The notes under the pieces: generated by a model | What the model was told of the DNA's origin: nothing | Database searches by the model: none | The model's input: the letters and a program-made list of their open reading frames with translations, nothing else | Made by a program: the position numbers and the translations under genes | Source of the DNA: Pseudomonas sp. L5B5 | Lineage (GTDB): Bacteria; Pseudomonadota; Gammaproteobacteria; Pseudomonadales; Pseudomonadaceae | Direction: 5' to 3' | DNA length: 64,000 nucleotides | Assembly (NCBI RefSeq): GCF_020520285.1 | Contig: NZ_CP084742.1 | Span: 1,240,001-1,304,000 of the forward strand | Shown here: in pieces, positions 9,224 through 18,221 of the stretch | Layout of the letters: each line of letters starts with the position of its first letter | How positions within the stretch are numbered: the stretch's first letter is position 1

Positions 9224-9269
9224 GGCGCGATGATATCGCGCACCTGCGGGCCTTTGGCCCGGCAACGGA

Positions 9270-10613
9270 TCAGAGGATGCGGTACAGCAACCGCTCGATG
9301 CGCACCCGGCTGACTCGACGCAGGAACTTGCCCACGGCCTCGGGGTAGTCCACCAGGCTGTCCAGGTGCTGGAAATGATCGATGCGCCGGGTATGGCGAT
9401 AGATGTCCTCCAGCTCGGCACGGCGCTGCTCGAGCAGCTCGCCCTTGGGGTCGTCCAGCAACAGGGCATTTTCCAGGTCCAGGCGGAAGGCCCGTGGGTT
9501 GAGGTTGTTGCCCGTGAGCAAGGTATGGCGCTCGTCGATCCACAGCCCCTTGAGGTGGTAGGTGTTGTCACCATCGCACCACAGGTGCAGGTTCAGCTGG
9601 CCATTGTCGATGAACTTCTGGTGGCGCTTGGCAAAGCGCCGCAGGCTGATCTCGTACAGGTAAGGCAGCGCCGCGATGACCTTGAACGGTTCACTGGGCG
9701 GGATGAAGAAGTCATTGGCGGTCTTGTCGCCGACGATGATGTCCACCGTCACCCCACGTTCCAGGGCGCGATTGAGCTCGCGGACCACCGGCAACGGCAG
9801 GTTGAAATACGGGGTGCAGATGGTCAGTTGCCGCTCGGCCCCGGCCATCAGCTCGCAGATCACCCGGTTCAACGGGTTGCCCTTGCCCACCCCCAGCAAC
9901 GGACTGACTGTCAGGCCGCTCTTGTCCAGGCTGCCGGCGGTGGTGTCGTAGGTCGCATGCTTGAGGCGGCTGCGCAGGTCGCCGATGTCGTTGCGCAGGC
10001 TGCGGGTGGTCGGCAGCTTGGGCAAGTCCAGGCGATGCACGGCCCGTGACTCCACCAGGCCATGCTGCACCAGGTGGTGCATGGAGTCGGCCAGGGCGCG
10101 GTTGCGCAGCAGGTGATAACGATCGAAACGGTACTTGTCGAGCTTGTGCAGGTACACGTTGTTCAGGCTGGCGCCGCTGTAGAGCACCGAGTCGTCGATC
10201 ACGAAGCCCTTGAGGTGCAGGACACCGAACAGTTCCCGAGTCTGCACCGGCACGCCATAGATCGGTACCACGCTGGCATGGGTGCGGGTCATGTGCTGGT
10301 ACCAGGCCGAATTGCCCGGCTGCTTGCCGGCGCCGATCAGGCCGCGCTGGGCGCGCATCCAGTCCACCACGACCACCACATCCAGCTCCGGACGAGCTGC
10401 CTTGGCGGCATGCAGGGCCTCGAGGATTTCCTGGCCGGCCTCATCCTGTTGCAGGTACAACGCGACGATATAGATACGCCGGGTGGCCTGGGCAATCTGC
10501 TCCAGCAGCACATGACGAAATTGCGCGGCACCCCGCAGGGTAGTGAAGGCCTCGGCGGCCAGTGGGAAGCTGCGCAGCTTGGGTAGCAGGGAACGCTTGA
10601 AAAGCAACGGCAT
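9270..10613 (-). CDS. pssA: CDP-diacylglycerol--serine O-phosphatidyltransferase (PLD superfamily)
   Basis: The 447-residue protein matches the E. coli PssA type. It contains two phospholipase-D HxKxxxxD motifs: HLKGFVIDD in the N-terminal half and HLKGLWIDERH in the C-terminal half, followed by GNNLNPRA. It makes phosphatidylserine from CDP-diacylglycerol and L-serine, the precursor of phosphatidylethanolamine, on the cytoplasmic membrane face. It is a single gene, convergent with the MFS gene and divergent from the TetR regulator. Length is normal. Confidence 0.9.
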   Translation of the reverse strand: MPLLFKRSLLPKLRSFPLAAEAFTTLRGAAQFRHVLLEQIAQATRRIYIVALYLQQDEAGQEILEALHAAKAARPELDVVVVVDWMRAQRGLIGAGKQPGNSAWYQHMTRTHASVVPIYGVPVQTRELFGVLHLKGFVIDDSVLYSGASLNNVYLHKLDKYRFDRYHLLRNRALADSMHHLVQHGLVESRAVHRLDLPKLPTTRSLRNDIGDLRSRLKHATYDTTAGSLDKSGLTVSPLLGVGKGNPLNRVICELMAGAERQLTICTPYFNLPLPVVRELNRALERGVTVDIIVGDKTANDFFIPPSEPFKVIAALPYLYEISLRRFAKRHQKFIDNGQLNLHLWCDGDNTYHLKGLWIDERHTLLTGNNLNPRAFRLDLENALLLDDPKGELLEQRRAELEDIYRHTRRIDHFQHLDSLVDYPEAVGKFLRRVSRVRIERLLYRIL

Positions 10614-10768
10614 AGGACTCGCGGTGGCTCAGATCCAAAGAGCGCAAGAGCTTACACCATGCTCAGGTCGCAGTCCCCTGCCTGACCCATATAAGGTCGG
10701 CATCGACGGGGCGACAGGCGCCTGCCAACAACCGCCAGAGAATGTCAAAAAAATAATATTGACCAAGG

Positions 10769-10782
10769 AGAACGATCGTTCT
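10769..10782. promoter_or_regulatory. Perfect 14-bp palindrome, likely TetR-family operator
   Basis: AGAACGATCGTTCT is a perfect palindrome 12 nt upstream of the TetR-family start at 10795 and between divergent genes. TetR regulators commonly bind such short dyads near their own promoter, so autoregulation is likely. The preceding AT-rich tract (AAAAAAATAATATT) may hold a promoter. Confidence 0.6.
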
Positions 10783-10794
10783 ACTCTCTGCCGC

Positions 10795-11358
10795 ATGAAC
10801 GAAATCACCCAATCGGAAACACGCGACATCATTCTCGATGTCACTGAGAAGTTGATCTATAAAAGTGGCATCGCCGCCACTGGCATGGATCTTCTGGTCA
10901 AGACCGCAGGCGTCTCGCGCAAGAGCATCTACCGCTACTTCGACAACAAGGAGCAATTGGTGGTGGCCGCCCTCGAGCGGCGCGACGAACGCTGGATGCA
11001 CTGGTACCGCAGCGAGGTGGGCAAGGCCCGGGACCCCGCCCAGCGCCTGCTGGCGCTGTTCAGCGTACTCAAGGACTGGTTCGGTTCGGAGGGTTTTCGC
11101 GGCTGCGCCTTCATCAACACCAGCGGTGAAACCGGCGACCCGCAGGACCCGGTGCGCCAGGTGGCCAGGCGGCACAAACAGAAGCTGCTCGACTACTTGC
11201 TCGAGCTTTGCCAGGAACATGGCGTGCAGCATCCTGCAGAACTGGCGGCACAGCTGCTGGTGCTGATCGATGGCGCCATCACCGTTGCCCTTGTCATGGG
11301 CGATCACAGTGCTGCTGATAATGCGCAATGCATGGCGCGAAAGTTATTGGACCTCTGA
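10795..11358 (+). CDS. TetR/AcrR-family transcriptional regulator
   Basis: The ATG at 10795 gives a 187-residue protein of normal TetR length. The N-terminal HTH is clear ([25 protein letters not shown], split here for readability: recognition helix [16 protein letters not shown]). The C-terminal ligand-binding domain includes GFRGCAFIN, a motif of the group of TetR regulators that sense electrophiles or small organics. The frame is open upstream but lies over the palindromic operator, which argues against an earlier start. The DUF1348 gene starts 59 nt downstream and is the probable target. The ligand is unknown. Confidence 0.85.
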   Translation: MNEITQSETRDIILDVTEKLIYKSGIAATGMDLLVKTAGVSRKSIYRYFDNKEQLVVAALERRDERWMHWYRSEVGKARDPAQRLLALFSVLKDWFGSEGFRGCAFINTSGETGDPQDPVRQVARRHKQKLLDYLLELCQEHGVQHPAELAAQLLVLIDGAITVALVMGDHSAADNAQCMARKLLDL

Positions 11359-11417
11359 TTGCCCGAGGCAAGTGCAACTTATTTAGTTGGAACAGCAACT
11401 TTCATTGGAGACAGCTC

Positions 11418-11897
11418 ATGTCATCTAACCCGCAAGTGCGTCCGCCCCTTCCTCCCTTTACCCGCGAGTCGGCGATCGACAAGATCCGCCTGGCCGAGGA
11501 CGGCTGGAACTCTCGGGACCCGGAACGGGTATCCCTGGCCTATACCCTGGATACCCAGTGGCGCAACCGCGCCGAGTTCGCCCACAACCGCGAGGAAGCC
11601 AAGGCCTTCCTTACCCGCAAATGGGCCAGGGAACTGGATTACCGTTTGATCAAGGAACTCTGGGCCTTCACCGATAACCGCATCGCCGTGCGTTATGCCT
11701 ACGAGTGGCACGACGACTCGGGGAACTGGTTCCGCTCCTACGGCAACGAGAACTGGGAGTTCGACGAGCAAGGCCTGATGGCCAGGCGCTTCGCCTGCAT
11801 CAACGACATGCCGATCAAGGCCGGCGAACGCAAATTCCACTGGCCCCTGGGACGCCGCCCGGACGATCATCCGGGCCTGACCGAACTGGGCCTGTAA
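11418..11897 (+). CDS. DUF1348 / NTF2-like (SnoaL-fold) protein
   Basis: The ATG at 11418, with GGAG eight bases upstream, gives 159 residues. The sequence is typical of DUF1348 proteins ([29 protein letters not shown] and a C-terminal [15 protein letters not shown] tail; only the first part is a motif). The family has an NTF2/SnoaL-like cone fold with a central pocket, and its members have no proven reaction. It follows the TetR regulator on the same strand and is probably controlled by it. A pair of REP-like arms follows. Confidence 0.85.
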   Translation: MSSNPQVRPPLPPFTRESAIDKIRLAEDGWNSRDPERVSLAYTLDTQWRNRAEFAHNREEAKAFLTRKWARELDYRLIKELWAFTDNRIAVRYAYEWHDDSGNWFRSYGNENWEFDEQGLMARRFACINDMPIKAGERKFHWPLGRRPDDHPGLTELGL

Positions 11898-11908
11898 CCG
11901 CTACGATC

Positions 11909-12015
11909 TGTAGCCGCTGACGAGCCTGCGAGGCTGCGACAAGGCCGCCAGGCCTTCAATGATCCAGCGCACCCCGTGGCCCTCCGGGCCATGCGCAGCC
12001 TGCGGCAGCGGCTAC
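11909..12015. repeat. REPIN-like inverted pair
   Basis: Arm one (TGTAGCCGCTGACGAGCCTG, from 11909) and arm two (TGCGCAGCCTGCGGCAGCGG, from 11992) are inverted relatives of the copies at 9094-9223. The pair fills most of the gap between the convergent DUF1348 gene and sfnG. Confidence 0.55.
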
Positions 12016-12060
12016 ACCCAGCACGATTGGTGGTCGCTGGCCAGCAGGGCCGCCAACGCC

Positions 12061-13146
12061 TCAGGCCGCGACTTCCTGGCCGAGACGCGCCTCCAGCTCG
12101 CGCACCAGGGGCAACACGCGCCGGCCGAAATACTCCACCTCTTCCTGGAAATGCAGGAACCCCGCCAGCACCAGGTCCACCCCCACGGCCTTGAGCTCGA
12201 CAATGCGCTGGGCAATCTGATCCGGGGTACCGATCAGGTTGGTCTTGAAGCCGTCGTTATACTGCACCAGGTCTTCGAAGCTCGATCCGGCCCAGTTGCC
12301 CTCGCCTTCCGGCGAAGCCTTGCCGGCTTGCTTTGCCGCATCGCCGAAGGCCTTGACCGCGTCCGGATCGGCCTGGTCGATGATCTGCTGCAACACCGCA
12401 CGCGCCTCTTGCTCGGTATCCCGCGCGATCACAAAGGCATTCACTCCGATCTTCACCTGATGCTGGTTGGCCGCGGCCTTGGCGCGAATGTCGTCGACCT
12501 GGGCCTTGATCCCCTGGGGGTTGTTGCCGTTGGTGAAGTACCAGTCCGAAACCCGTGCGGCCATGTCTCGGGCTGCCCGGGAGCTGCCGCCCTGGAAGAT
12601 CTCCGGCCGACCCAGGGGCTTGGGCTTGAGGCTGTAGTTGTCGAAACGGTAGAAGTCGCCCCTGAAGGTGAAATGATCTTCGCTCCAGACCCCGCGCAGG
12701 CAGCGGATGAACTCCTCGGAGCGGCGATAGCGCTCGTCGTGCTCCAGCCAATGCTCGCCAATGGCCTGGAATTCGCCCTTGAACCAGCCACTGACAATGT
12801 TCACCGCGATGCGGCCTTGCGTCAGTTGATCAATGGTCGCCAGTTGCTTGGCCGCCAGGGCTGGCTGCCAGGGTCCGGGCAGGATCGCCGCGATCACCTT
12901 GAGCGTGCTGGTGGCAGCCAGCAGCGCATGACTGAACGCCACCGACTCATGCTGGTACTCGGCACCATAGCCGGCGGTGAAACGGATCTGCGTCAGGGCG
13001 TACTCGAAACCGGCCGCCTCGGCGATCTGCGCCAACTTGCGGTTGTAGTCGATATCCCAGTGGGTGCGCTGGACGATCTTGCTGACCACCAGTCCGCCAC
13101 TGACGTTGGGCACCCAATAGGCAAATTTCACGGCTTGCTGACTCAT
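12061..13146 (-). CDS. sfnG: Dimethylsulfone monooxygenase SfnG (FMNH2-dependent, luciferase-like)
   Basis: The ATG at 13146 gives 361 residues. The protein is a luciferase-like TIM-barrel monooxygenase close to SfnG (N-terminus VKFAYWVPNVSGGLVVSKI; NIVSGWFKGEF; EIFQGGSSRAARDMAAR). SfnG oxidises dimethylsulfone to methanesulfinate with reduced flavin from a separate reductase, so that the cell can use the sulfur. Its promoter region has a sigma-54-like site 40-56 nt upstream, in line with the known SfnR (sigma-54 activator) control in P. putida. A reductase gene (sfnF) is not adjacent. Confidence 0.88.
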   Translation of the reverse strand: MSQQAVKFAYWVPNVSGGLVVSKIVQRTHWDIDYNRKLAQIAEAAGFEYALTQIRFTAGYGAEYQHESVAFSHALLAATSTLKVIAAILPGPWQPALAAKQLATIDQLTQGRIAVNIVSGWFKGEFQAIGEHWLEHDERYRRSEEFIRCLRGVWSEDHFTFRGDFYRFDNYSLKPKPLGRPEIFQGGSSRAARDMAARVSDWYFTNGNNPQGIKAQVDDIRAKAAANQHQVKIGVNAFVIARDTEQEARAVLQQIIDQADPDAVKAFGDAAKQAGKASPEGEGNWAGSSFEDLVQYNDGFKTNLIGTPDQIAQRIVELKAVGVDLVLAGFLHFQEEVEYFGRRVLPLVRELEARLGQEVAA

Positions 13147-13185
13147 GGTTCGGTCCTCGGGACTGGGAAAGGTATCCAGGCCTCG

Positions 13186-13202
13186 AGCAGCATATGTGCC
13201 AA
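13186..13202 (-). promoter_or_regulatory. Sigma-54 (-24/-12) promoter of sfnG
   Basis: Read on the minus strand the site is TTGGCACATATGCTGCT. It keeps the invariant GG (-24) and GC (-12) with correct 12-bp spacing and matches the consensus YTGGCACGrNNNTTGCW except at three less-conserved positions. It ends 40 nt upstream of the sfnG ATG. Confidence 0.75.
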
Positions 13203-13223
13203 CCCCGCCACGACCTCGCATGG

Positions 13224-13264
13224 CGGCCGCTGCGCGCCCGTGCGCAGCCTGCGGCAGCGGCTAC
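13224..13264. repeat. REP-like element
   Basis: The segment contains GGCCGCTGCGCGCCCGTGCG followed by CAGCCTGCGGCAGCGGCTAC and is nearly identical over 20 bases to the arm at 11992-12015. It lies inside the sfn divergent region, upstream of the sfnG promoter. Confidence 0.55.
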
Positions 13265-13344
13265 ACGAGCCCGCGCTCTACGGGTGGTTTTCACGGATCA
13301 GCACAGCGCGTGGGAAGTACCGCGGACAACGATTTGTTGCAGGG

Positions 13345-13362
13345 CTGTTGCCAGTGCAACAG
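13345..13362. promoter_or_regulatory. 18-bp dyad, candidate enhancer-binding-protein site
   Basis: CTGTTGC-CAGT-GCAACAG is a perfect 7-bp inverted repeat with a 4-bp spacer. A further half site TTGTTGC lies just upstream. It is centred about 60 bp upstream of the sigma-54-like promoter at 13414-13430 and about 150 bp from the one at 13186-13202, distances suited to an activator such as SfnR. Apart from this, the REP element and the two promoters, the 333-nt gap 13147-13479 shows no gene. Confidence 0.55.
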
Positions 13363-13413
13363 TTGCCGACGGACTGGGCACGGGCCCGGCCAGCAAAACC
13401 GGAGCCATGACAG

Positions 13414-13430
13414 TCGGCATGCTGTGTGCA
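13414..13430 (+). promoter_or_regulatory. Possible sigma-54 promoter for the rightward oxidoreductase gene
   Basis: TCGGCATGCTGTGTGCA keeps GG and GC with 12-bp spacing and TGCA at the -12 box but has CGGCAT in place of TGGCAC at the -24 box. It ends 49 nt before the start at 13480. It is weaker than the sfnG site. Confidence 0.45.
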
Positions 13431-13479
13431 ATCACCTGCGGGACCTTTTGTCTTTTCCTGCCGATTGCGGAGCCACGCC

Positions 13480-14715
13480 ATGACCGAACACCAGGTGATC
13501 AATCCATTGTCCGTGGGGGTCGACTACGAACCCCTGGCCGAACGCTTCCGACCGATCTTCCGGCGTATCGCCGAGGGCGCGGTACAGCGCGAGCAGCAGC
13601 GCGAGCTGCCCTACGAGCCCATCCGCTGGCTCAAGGAGGCCGGGTTCGGCGCGGTGCGGGTGCCGATCGAGTACGGCGGCGGGGGCGCGTCCCTGCCCCA
13701 GCTGTTCCAGCTGCTGATCGAATTGGCCGAGGCGGATGCCAACGTCCCCCAGGCCCTGCGCGGGCATTTCGCCTTTGCCGAGGACCGCCTCAACGCCGCC
13801 CCGGGACCGGGACGCGACCTGTGGTTCAAGCGGTTCGTCGAGGGCGATATCGTCGGCTGCGCCTGGACCGAGATCGGTGCGGTGGAGATCGGCCAGGTGC
13901 AGACCAAGGTCAGCCCCGACGGCGATGACTGGCGACTCGACGGCGAGAAGTTCTACAGCACCGGGAGCCTCTTCTCCAACTGGATCGATGTCTACGCCCA
14001 GCGCAGCGACACGGGCGACCACGTGATCGCCGCCGTGCGCACCCGCCAGCCGGGAGTCGAGCGAAGCGACGACTGGGACGGTTTCGGCCAGCGCACCACC
14101 GGCAGCGGTACAACGCGCTTCACCCAGGCGCAAGTCGAGGCCGGCAACGTCATCGACTTCATCACCCGCTTCAAGTACCAGACCGCCTTCTATCAGCTGG
14201 TACTGCTGGCGACCCTGGCCGGGATCGGCCGCGCGGCGCTGCGCGATGTGGCCCGGGAAGTCCGGGGGCGCCAGCGCGTCTACAGCCACGGCAACGCGCC
14301 ACAAGCCAGCGCCGACGCCCAGGTGCAGCAGGTGGTGGGTGAAGTCGCCGCCCTGGTGTACATCGCCGAAGCCGCCACGCTGCGCGCCGCCCTGCCGGCA
14401 CAGCGGGCCTACCTGGCTCGGTTTGCCGCTGCCCCGGCGCAGGAACATGCAGCCAACGTGGCGGCGGAGCTCGAGTCAGCCACGGCCCAGGTGGCGGTCA
14501 CCGAGCTGATCCAGCGCGCCACCAGCGAACTGTTCAATGCCCTCGGGGCCTCGGACATCCGCCAGGGCAAGGCCCTGGACCGGCACTGGCGCAATGCGCG
14601 GACGGTGTCCTCGCACAACCCGGCAATCTACAAGGCGCGAATCGTTGGCGACTGGCACATCAACGGCAGCGAACCGCCGTTCGCCTGGAAGGTCGGCAAC
14701 GGACCGAAAACCTGA
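13480..14715 (+). CDS. Acyl-CoA dehydrogenase-fold flavin oxidoreductase of sulfur acquisition (DszC/SfnB/SfnC type)
   Basis: The ATG at 13480 (AGCCACGCC before it) gives 411 residues with the acyl-CoA dehydrogenase fold: an N-terminal helical domain, a middle beta domain (GCAWTEIGAVEIGQVQT; LDGEKFYSTGSLFSNWI) and a C-terminal helical domain. The C-terminal SSHNPAIYKARIVGDWHING resembles the flavin monooxygenases DszC, SfnB and SfnC rather than true acyl-CoA dehydrogenases. Expression from a sigma-54-like promoter divergent from sfnG supports a role in using organosulfur under sulfate limitation. Which of the SfnB/SfnC groups it belongs to cannot be settled by eye. Confidence 0.8.
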   Translation: MTEHQVINPLSVGVDYEPLAERFRPIFRRIAEGAVQREQQRELPYEPIRWLKEAGFGAVRVPIEYGGGGASLPQLFQLLIELAEADANVPQALRGHFAFAEDRLNAAPGPGRDLWFKRFVEGDIVGCAWTEIGAVEIGQVQTKVSPDGDDWRLDGEKFYSTGSLFSNWIDVYAQRSDTGDHVIAAVRTRQPGVERSDDWDGFGQRTTGSGTTRFTQAQVEAGNVIDFITRFKYQTAFYQLVLLATLAGIGRAALRDVAREVRGRQRVYSHGNAPQASADAQVQQVVGEVAALVYIAEAATLRAALPAQRAYLARFAAAPAQEHAANVAAELESATAQVAVTELIQRATSELFNALGASDIRQGKALDRHWRNARTVSSHNPAIYKARIVGDWHINGSEPPFAWKVGNGPKT

Positions 14716-14841
14716 GGCGTGGCGCTGCTCGCAACAGCGGCCGCCAGGACCTTGGTCGCAGTCGCACAGCAGCCTGGGATGCAGGTAAGATGGCGGACGT
14801 TCGCGCAGCCCCTTGCGCTCCCGCCGAAATAAGCCGACTCC

Positions 14842-15621
14842 ATGCCCTTCGATCTCAGCGTTGACCTGACCACCCTCGCCGTTCTCGCCCTCGTGGCCTT
14901 CATCGCCGGCTTCATCGATGCCATTGCCGGCGGTGGCGGCTTGCTCACCACCCCGGCCCTGCTCACCGCCGGGTTGCCGCCACACCTGGTACTGGGCACC
15001 AACAAGCTCAGCTCGACCTTCGGCTCGGCCACCGCCAGCTTCACCTTCTATCGGCGCAAGCTGTTCCATCCCCGGCAGTGGACCCATGCGATCGTCGGCA
15101 CCCTGGTGGGCGCGCTGGCCGGCGCCATCGTCGCCCACTACCTGCCGGCGGAGTGGCTGAACAAGATGCTGCCGGTGATCGTCTTCGCCTGCGGCCTGTA
15201 CCTGCTGTTCGGGGGCACGCCCAAGGCGCCGCTGGACAGCAACGCGCCCATCAAGAAGAAGTGGCAATCGAGCCAGGGCTTCAGCCTGGGCTTCTACGAC
15301 GGCGTGGCCGGCCCGGGCACCGGGGCGTTCTGGACCGTCAGCAGCCTGCTGCTCTACCCCATCGACCTGGTCAAGGCCAGCGGCGTGGCCCGCAGCATGA
15401 ACTTCGTCAGCAACATCGCGGCGCTGGCGGTGTTCATCTTCTCCGGGCAGGTGGACTGGATCATCGGCCTGAGCATGGGCCTGTCGGTGATGGTCGGGGC
15501 CTTCTTCGGGGCACGCACCGCCATCAGCGGTGGTGCCAAGTTCATTCGCCCGGTGTTCATCACCGTGGTCCTGGGCCTGACCGTGCGCCTAGCCTGGCAG
15601 CACTGGTTCAGCGTGGCCTAG
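14842..15621 (+). CDS. TauE/SafE-family membrane permease (sulfite exporter type)
   Basis: The 259-residue protein has about eight membrane segments and the family motifs [17 protein letters not shown] and the second-half [15 protein letters not shown]. TauE/SafE proteins move sulfur oxyanions or organosulfonates across the inner membrane. It is 126 nt downstream of the sulfur oxidoreductase on the same strand, which suggests export of sulfite or a related anion, but the family also has other substrates. Its last 33 bases overlap the 3' end of nudC on the opposite strand. Confidence 0.82.
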   Translation: MPFDLSVDLTTLAVLALVAFIAGFIDAIAGGGGLLTTPALLTAGLPPHLVLGTNKLSSTFGSATASFTFYRRKLFHPRQWTHAIVGTLVGALAGAIVAHYLPAEWLNKMLPVIVFACGLYLLFGGTPKAPLDSNAPIKKKWQSSQGFSLGFYDGVAGPGTGAFWTVSSLLLYPIDLVKASGVARSMNFVSNIAALAVFIFSGQVDWIIGLSMGLSVMVGAFFGARTAISGGAKFIRPVFITVVLGLTVRLAWQHWFSVA

Positions 15622-16419
15622 GCGCCGCGCCACATAGAGGTCGATCAGGTAGCGGGCGATCGAGCGCGAGGCCGGCAACGGCGGTAGCGCATGCACATTG
15701 AACCACTGGGCATCCTCGATCTCGTCTTCCTGGGGGACAATCTCGCCACTGGCGTACTCGGCATGGAAGCCCAGCATCATCGAGTGCGGGAACGGCCAGC
15801 ACTGGCTGCCCATGTACTGGATGTTCCTGACCTCGATGCTCACCTCTTCGCGCACCTCGCGGACCAGGCAGTCCTCCGCCGACTCGCCGGGCTCGGCAAA
15901 ACCTGCAAGGGTGCTGTAGACCCCAGTGACGAAGCGCGGCGAACGGGCCAGCAGGATCTCGTCGCCCCGGGTGATCAGCACGATCATGCTCGGCGAGATC
16001 CGCGGGTAGGCCCGCAGATCGCAGGGTTCGCAATACATCGCCCGCTCCCCCGGCACCTGCACCGTGGCCCGACCGCAACAGCCGCAGAACCGATGCTCCC
16101 GGGCCCAGGTGCCAATCTGCGCGGCATAACCGAGCACCTTGTACAGGGTGTGGTCATCCTCGAGCATGAAGGCCCGCAGGCCTTTCCAGGCGCAGCCCTG
16201 GACCTGGGCGCGGGACGCAAGTTCGAGCAGGTACACCGGCTCGCCATCGAGGTGACCGATGCCATGCTCGCCCAGCACCGGCAGGTCCTGGTTCTTGAGC
16301 CAGTGGCGAGGGAACAGCACGCCGTTGTCGTCGTAGAGAAAACCTTCCGGGCCACGGGCCACGGCCCAGCCGCCGGGAAGGTCGGTATCCAGTACTGCGG
16401 TGGTCCAGCGTGCAATCAT
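15589..16419 (-). CDS. nudC: NAD+ diphosphatase NudC (Nudix)
   Basis: The ATG at 16419 gives 276 residues; a TTG two codons upstream is less likely. The protein has the NudC layout: an N-terminal domain, a four-cysteine zinc ribbon (CGCCG ... CEPCD), and the Nudix box ([20 protein letters not shown]) followed by the SQPWPFPxS-like motif, here [14 protein letters not shown]. It hydrolyses NADH/NAD to NMN(H) and AMP and removes NAD caps from RNA. One residue of the usual SQPWPFPxS motif is changed (Cys for Pro). It starts 7 nt after the crotonase stop codon, so both are probably co-transcribed. Confidence 0.9.
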   Translation of the reverse strand: MIARWTTAVLDTDLPGGWAVARGPEGFLYDDNGVLFPRHWLKNQDLPVLGEHGIGHLDGEPVYLLELASRAQVQGCAWKGLRAFMLEDDHTLYKVLGYAAQIGTWAREHRFCGCCGRATVQVPGERAMYCEPCDLRAYPRISPSMIVLITRGDEILLARSPRFVTGVYSTLAGFAEPGESAEDCLVREVREEVSIEVRNIQYMGSQCWPFPHSMMLGFHAEYASGEIVPQEDEIEDAQWFNVHALPPLPASRSIARYLIDLYVARRLGHAEPVLPG

Positions 16420-16426
16420 CGTCAAT

Positions 16427-17239
16427 TCAATCCAGAAATTCGGGTTTCTGTTTGCTCATGTGGGCGGCGATGGCCACGCGCAGGTCGTTGGACTGGAGCA
16501 TCGCGGCGTTCCAGGTGGCCACGTATTCCAGGCCATCGTCGATACGATGGTCACGCATGTAGCTGAGCATTTCCTTGGTGCCGGTCACGGCGATCGGCGA
16601 CTTGGCGGCGATCTCCCGGGCAACCTCCATGACCCCGTCCAGCAGGCTCGAAGCATCGCCGTAGGTGCGATTGACCAGGCCGATGGCGCGCGCCTCGTCA
16701 GCGCCGAACGTGCGGCCGGTATAGGCCAGCTCACGCAGCATGCCGTCACCGATGATACGTGGCAAACGTTGCAGTGTGCCGACATCGGCGGCCATGCCGA
16801 TATCGATTTCCTTGATCGAGAATTGCGCATCGGCGGCGGCATATCGCATGTCGCAAGCGCTGATCAGGTCGATGGCACCGCCCAGGCAATAGCCCTGGAT
16901 AGCCGCCAGCACCGGCTTGCGGCACTGGTCCACGGCAGTGAACGAGGCCTGCAGCTCGAGGATCTTGCGCCGCAGCAGGCGGGCATTGCGGCCCACGTCC
17001 TTGCCCAGTTCGTTGGCGAACCCGGCCAGCATCATGAGGTCGATGCCCGAGGAAAAATGCTTGCCGGCACCGCTGAGCACCACCACCCGCACCGCGTCGG
17101 TCTCGTCGATCCACTGGAAGATATCGACGATCTCACGCCAGAACGCTGCGTTCATGGCGTTGATCTTTTCCGGGAGGTTGATCTGCACATGGGCGATGTT
17201 GTCGGCAAGTTCGACGCGAAAGGCTTGGTATTCGGACAT
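16427..17239 (-). CDS. Crotonase / enoyl-CoA hydratase-isomerase family protein (dienoyl-CoA isomerase-like)
   Basis: The ATG at 17239 gives 270 residues. The crotonase oxyanion-hole segments are [16 protein letters not shown] and [19 protein letters not shown]. The first, with its SGIDL run, and the acidic positions in [16 protein letters not shown] resemble delta(3,5)-delta(2,4)-dienoyl-CoA isomerases (ECH1 type), which act on odd-position double bonds during fatty acid oxidation. Enoyl-CoA hydratase activity cannot be excluded. It is followed at once by nudC. Confidence 0.82.
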   Translation of the reverse strand: MSEYQAFRVELADNIAHVQINLPEKINAMNAAFWREIVDIFQWIDETDAVRVVVLSGAGKHFSSGIDLMMLAGFANELGKDVGRNARLLRRKILELQASFTAVDQCRKPVLAAIQGYCLGGAIDLISACDMRYAAADAQFSIKEIDIGMAADVGTLQRLPRIIGDGMLRELAYTGRTFGADEARAIGLVNRTYGDASSLLDGVMEVAREIAAKSPIAVTGTKEMLSYMRDHRIDDGLEYVATWNAAMLQSNDLRVAIAAHMSKQKPEFLD

Positions 17240-17370
17240 GGCAGCGATCCTTTTCTGGTCAGCAAATGAGGGCCGAACTATAGCAAGCGGCAAGCGCGCC
17301 CCGTAAGGCAGCGCATTGGCCAAAAGCGGGACTGGCGCCCGCCCTGGCCCGCGGATAGTGCCGAGGCGGG

Positions 17371-18147
17371 TCAGCCCAGCTTCAACGCATGAAACGCCGC
17401 AGTCTCGTAGGGCACCGTGACTTCGGCCTTGTCCCGCAATTGGGGTTCGCTGGCGATCAGCGCGGCAATCTGCCGGTCCACGGCCTCACGCCCGGCCTGG
17501 GGCAAGGCGGCAATGAAGCTGGTGGACCGCACGCGATTGAAGATCACATCCTCCACCGGGCCGTGGTGTCCATGGCTGAAATGCTCTTCCTGCAAGGGGC
17601 CGAAACCGGGGTGGGGAAAGACCTCGCGCCAGGCCCCGGTGTAGTAGCGCGGCGTGTCGCCTTGCAGTGCATTGACGATGCCATCCAGACGCTCCACCCA
17701 GGGCACTCGCGCATCACGCTGGTTCCATACCAGCGCCAACTGGCCGCCCGGCTTGAGCACGCGGTGGATTTCATCCAGGGCCTCATGGGTGGCAAACCAG
17801 TGAAAAGCCTGGGCACAGACCACCACATCCACCGAAGCGTCACGCAGCGGCAACGCCTGGGCACTGCCATCAAGCACCTGCACCTGGGGCTGGGCTTGAG
17901 CGAGCCGGGCGCGCATCGGCGCCACAGGCTCTACCGCGATCACCTGGGCGCCGGTGGCCAACAGCCGGCTGGTGAACTTGCCCGTACCAGCGCCCAGGTC
18001 CACCACGACCCTGCCCGCTTGCAGGCCCAGCACCTGGTGTAGCCAGGGGGCCAGTTCCGGCGGATAACCGGGACGACCGCGAACGTAGGTGTCGGCCGCC
18101 AGCGTGTAGCCATCGGCCGCAGCGTGATGAATGGGCTGATCGTTCAT
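17371..18147 (-). CDS. Class I SAM-dependent methyltransferase
   Basis: The ATG at 18147 gives 258 residues. Motif I (VVVDLGAGTGKFTSRL), motif II/III (VIAVEPVAPMRARL) and the post-motif segment HRVLKPGGQLALVWNQRD are those of Methyltransf_11/UbiE-type enzymes. The N-terminus (AADTYVRGRPGYPPELAPWL) and the AQAFHWF segment match a widespread bacterial/fungal group with no fixed substrate. It stands alone between the crotonase and the histidine kinase, on the same strand. Confidence 0.82.
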   Translation of the reverse strand: MNDQPIHHAAADGYTLAADTYVRGRPGYPPELAPWLHQVLGLQAGRVVVDLGAGTGKFTSRLLATGAQVIAVEPVAPMRARLAQAQPQVQVLDGSAQALPLRDASVDVVVCAQAFHWFATHEALDEIHRVLKPGGQLALVWNQRDARVPWVERLDGIVNALQGDTPRYYTGAWREVFPHPGFGPLQEEHFSHGHHGPVEDVIFNRVRSTSFIAALPQAGREAVDRQIAALIASEPQLRDKAEVTVPYETAAFHALKLG

Positions 18148-18221
18148 GGAGCACCTCCCGGTCATGGATCTGGGCCACCGAGGATAAACCGGTGCCGGTC
18201 AGGGGCAAGATGAAATTACTG

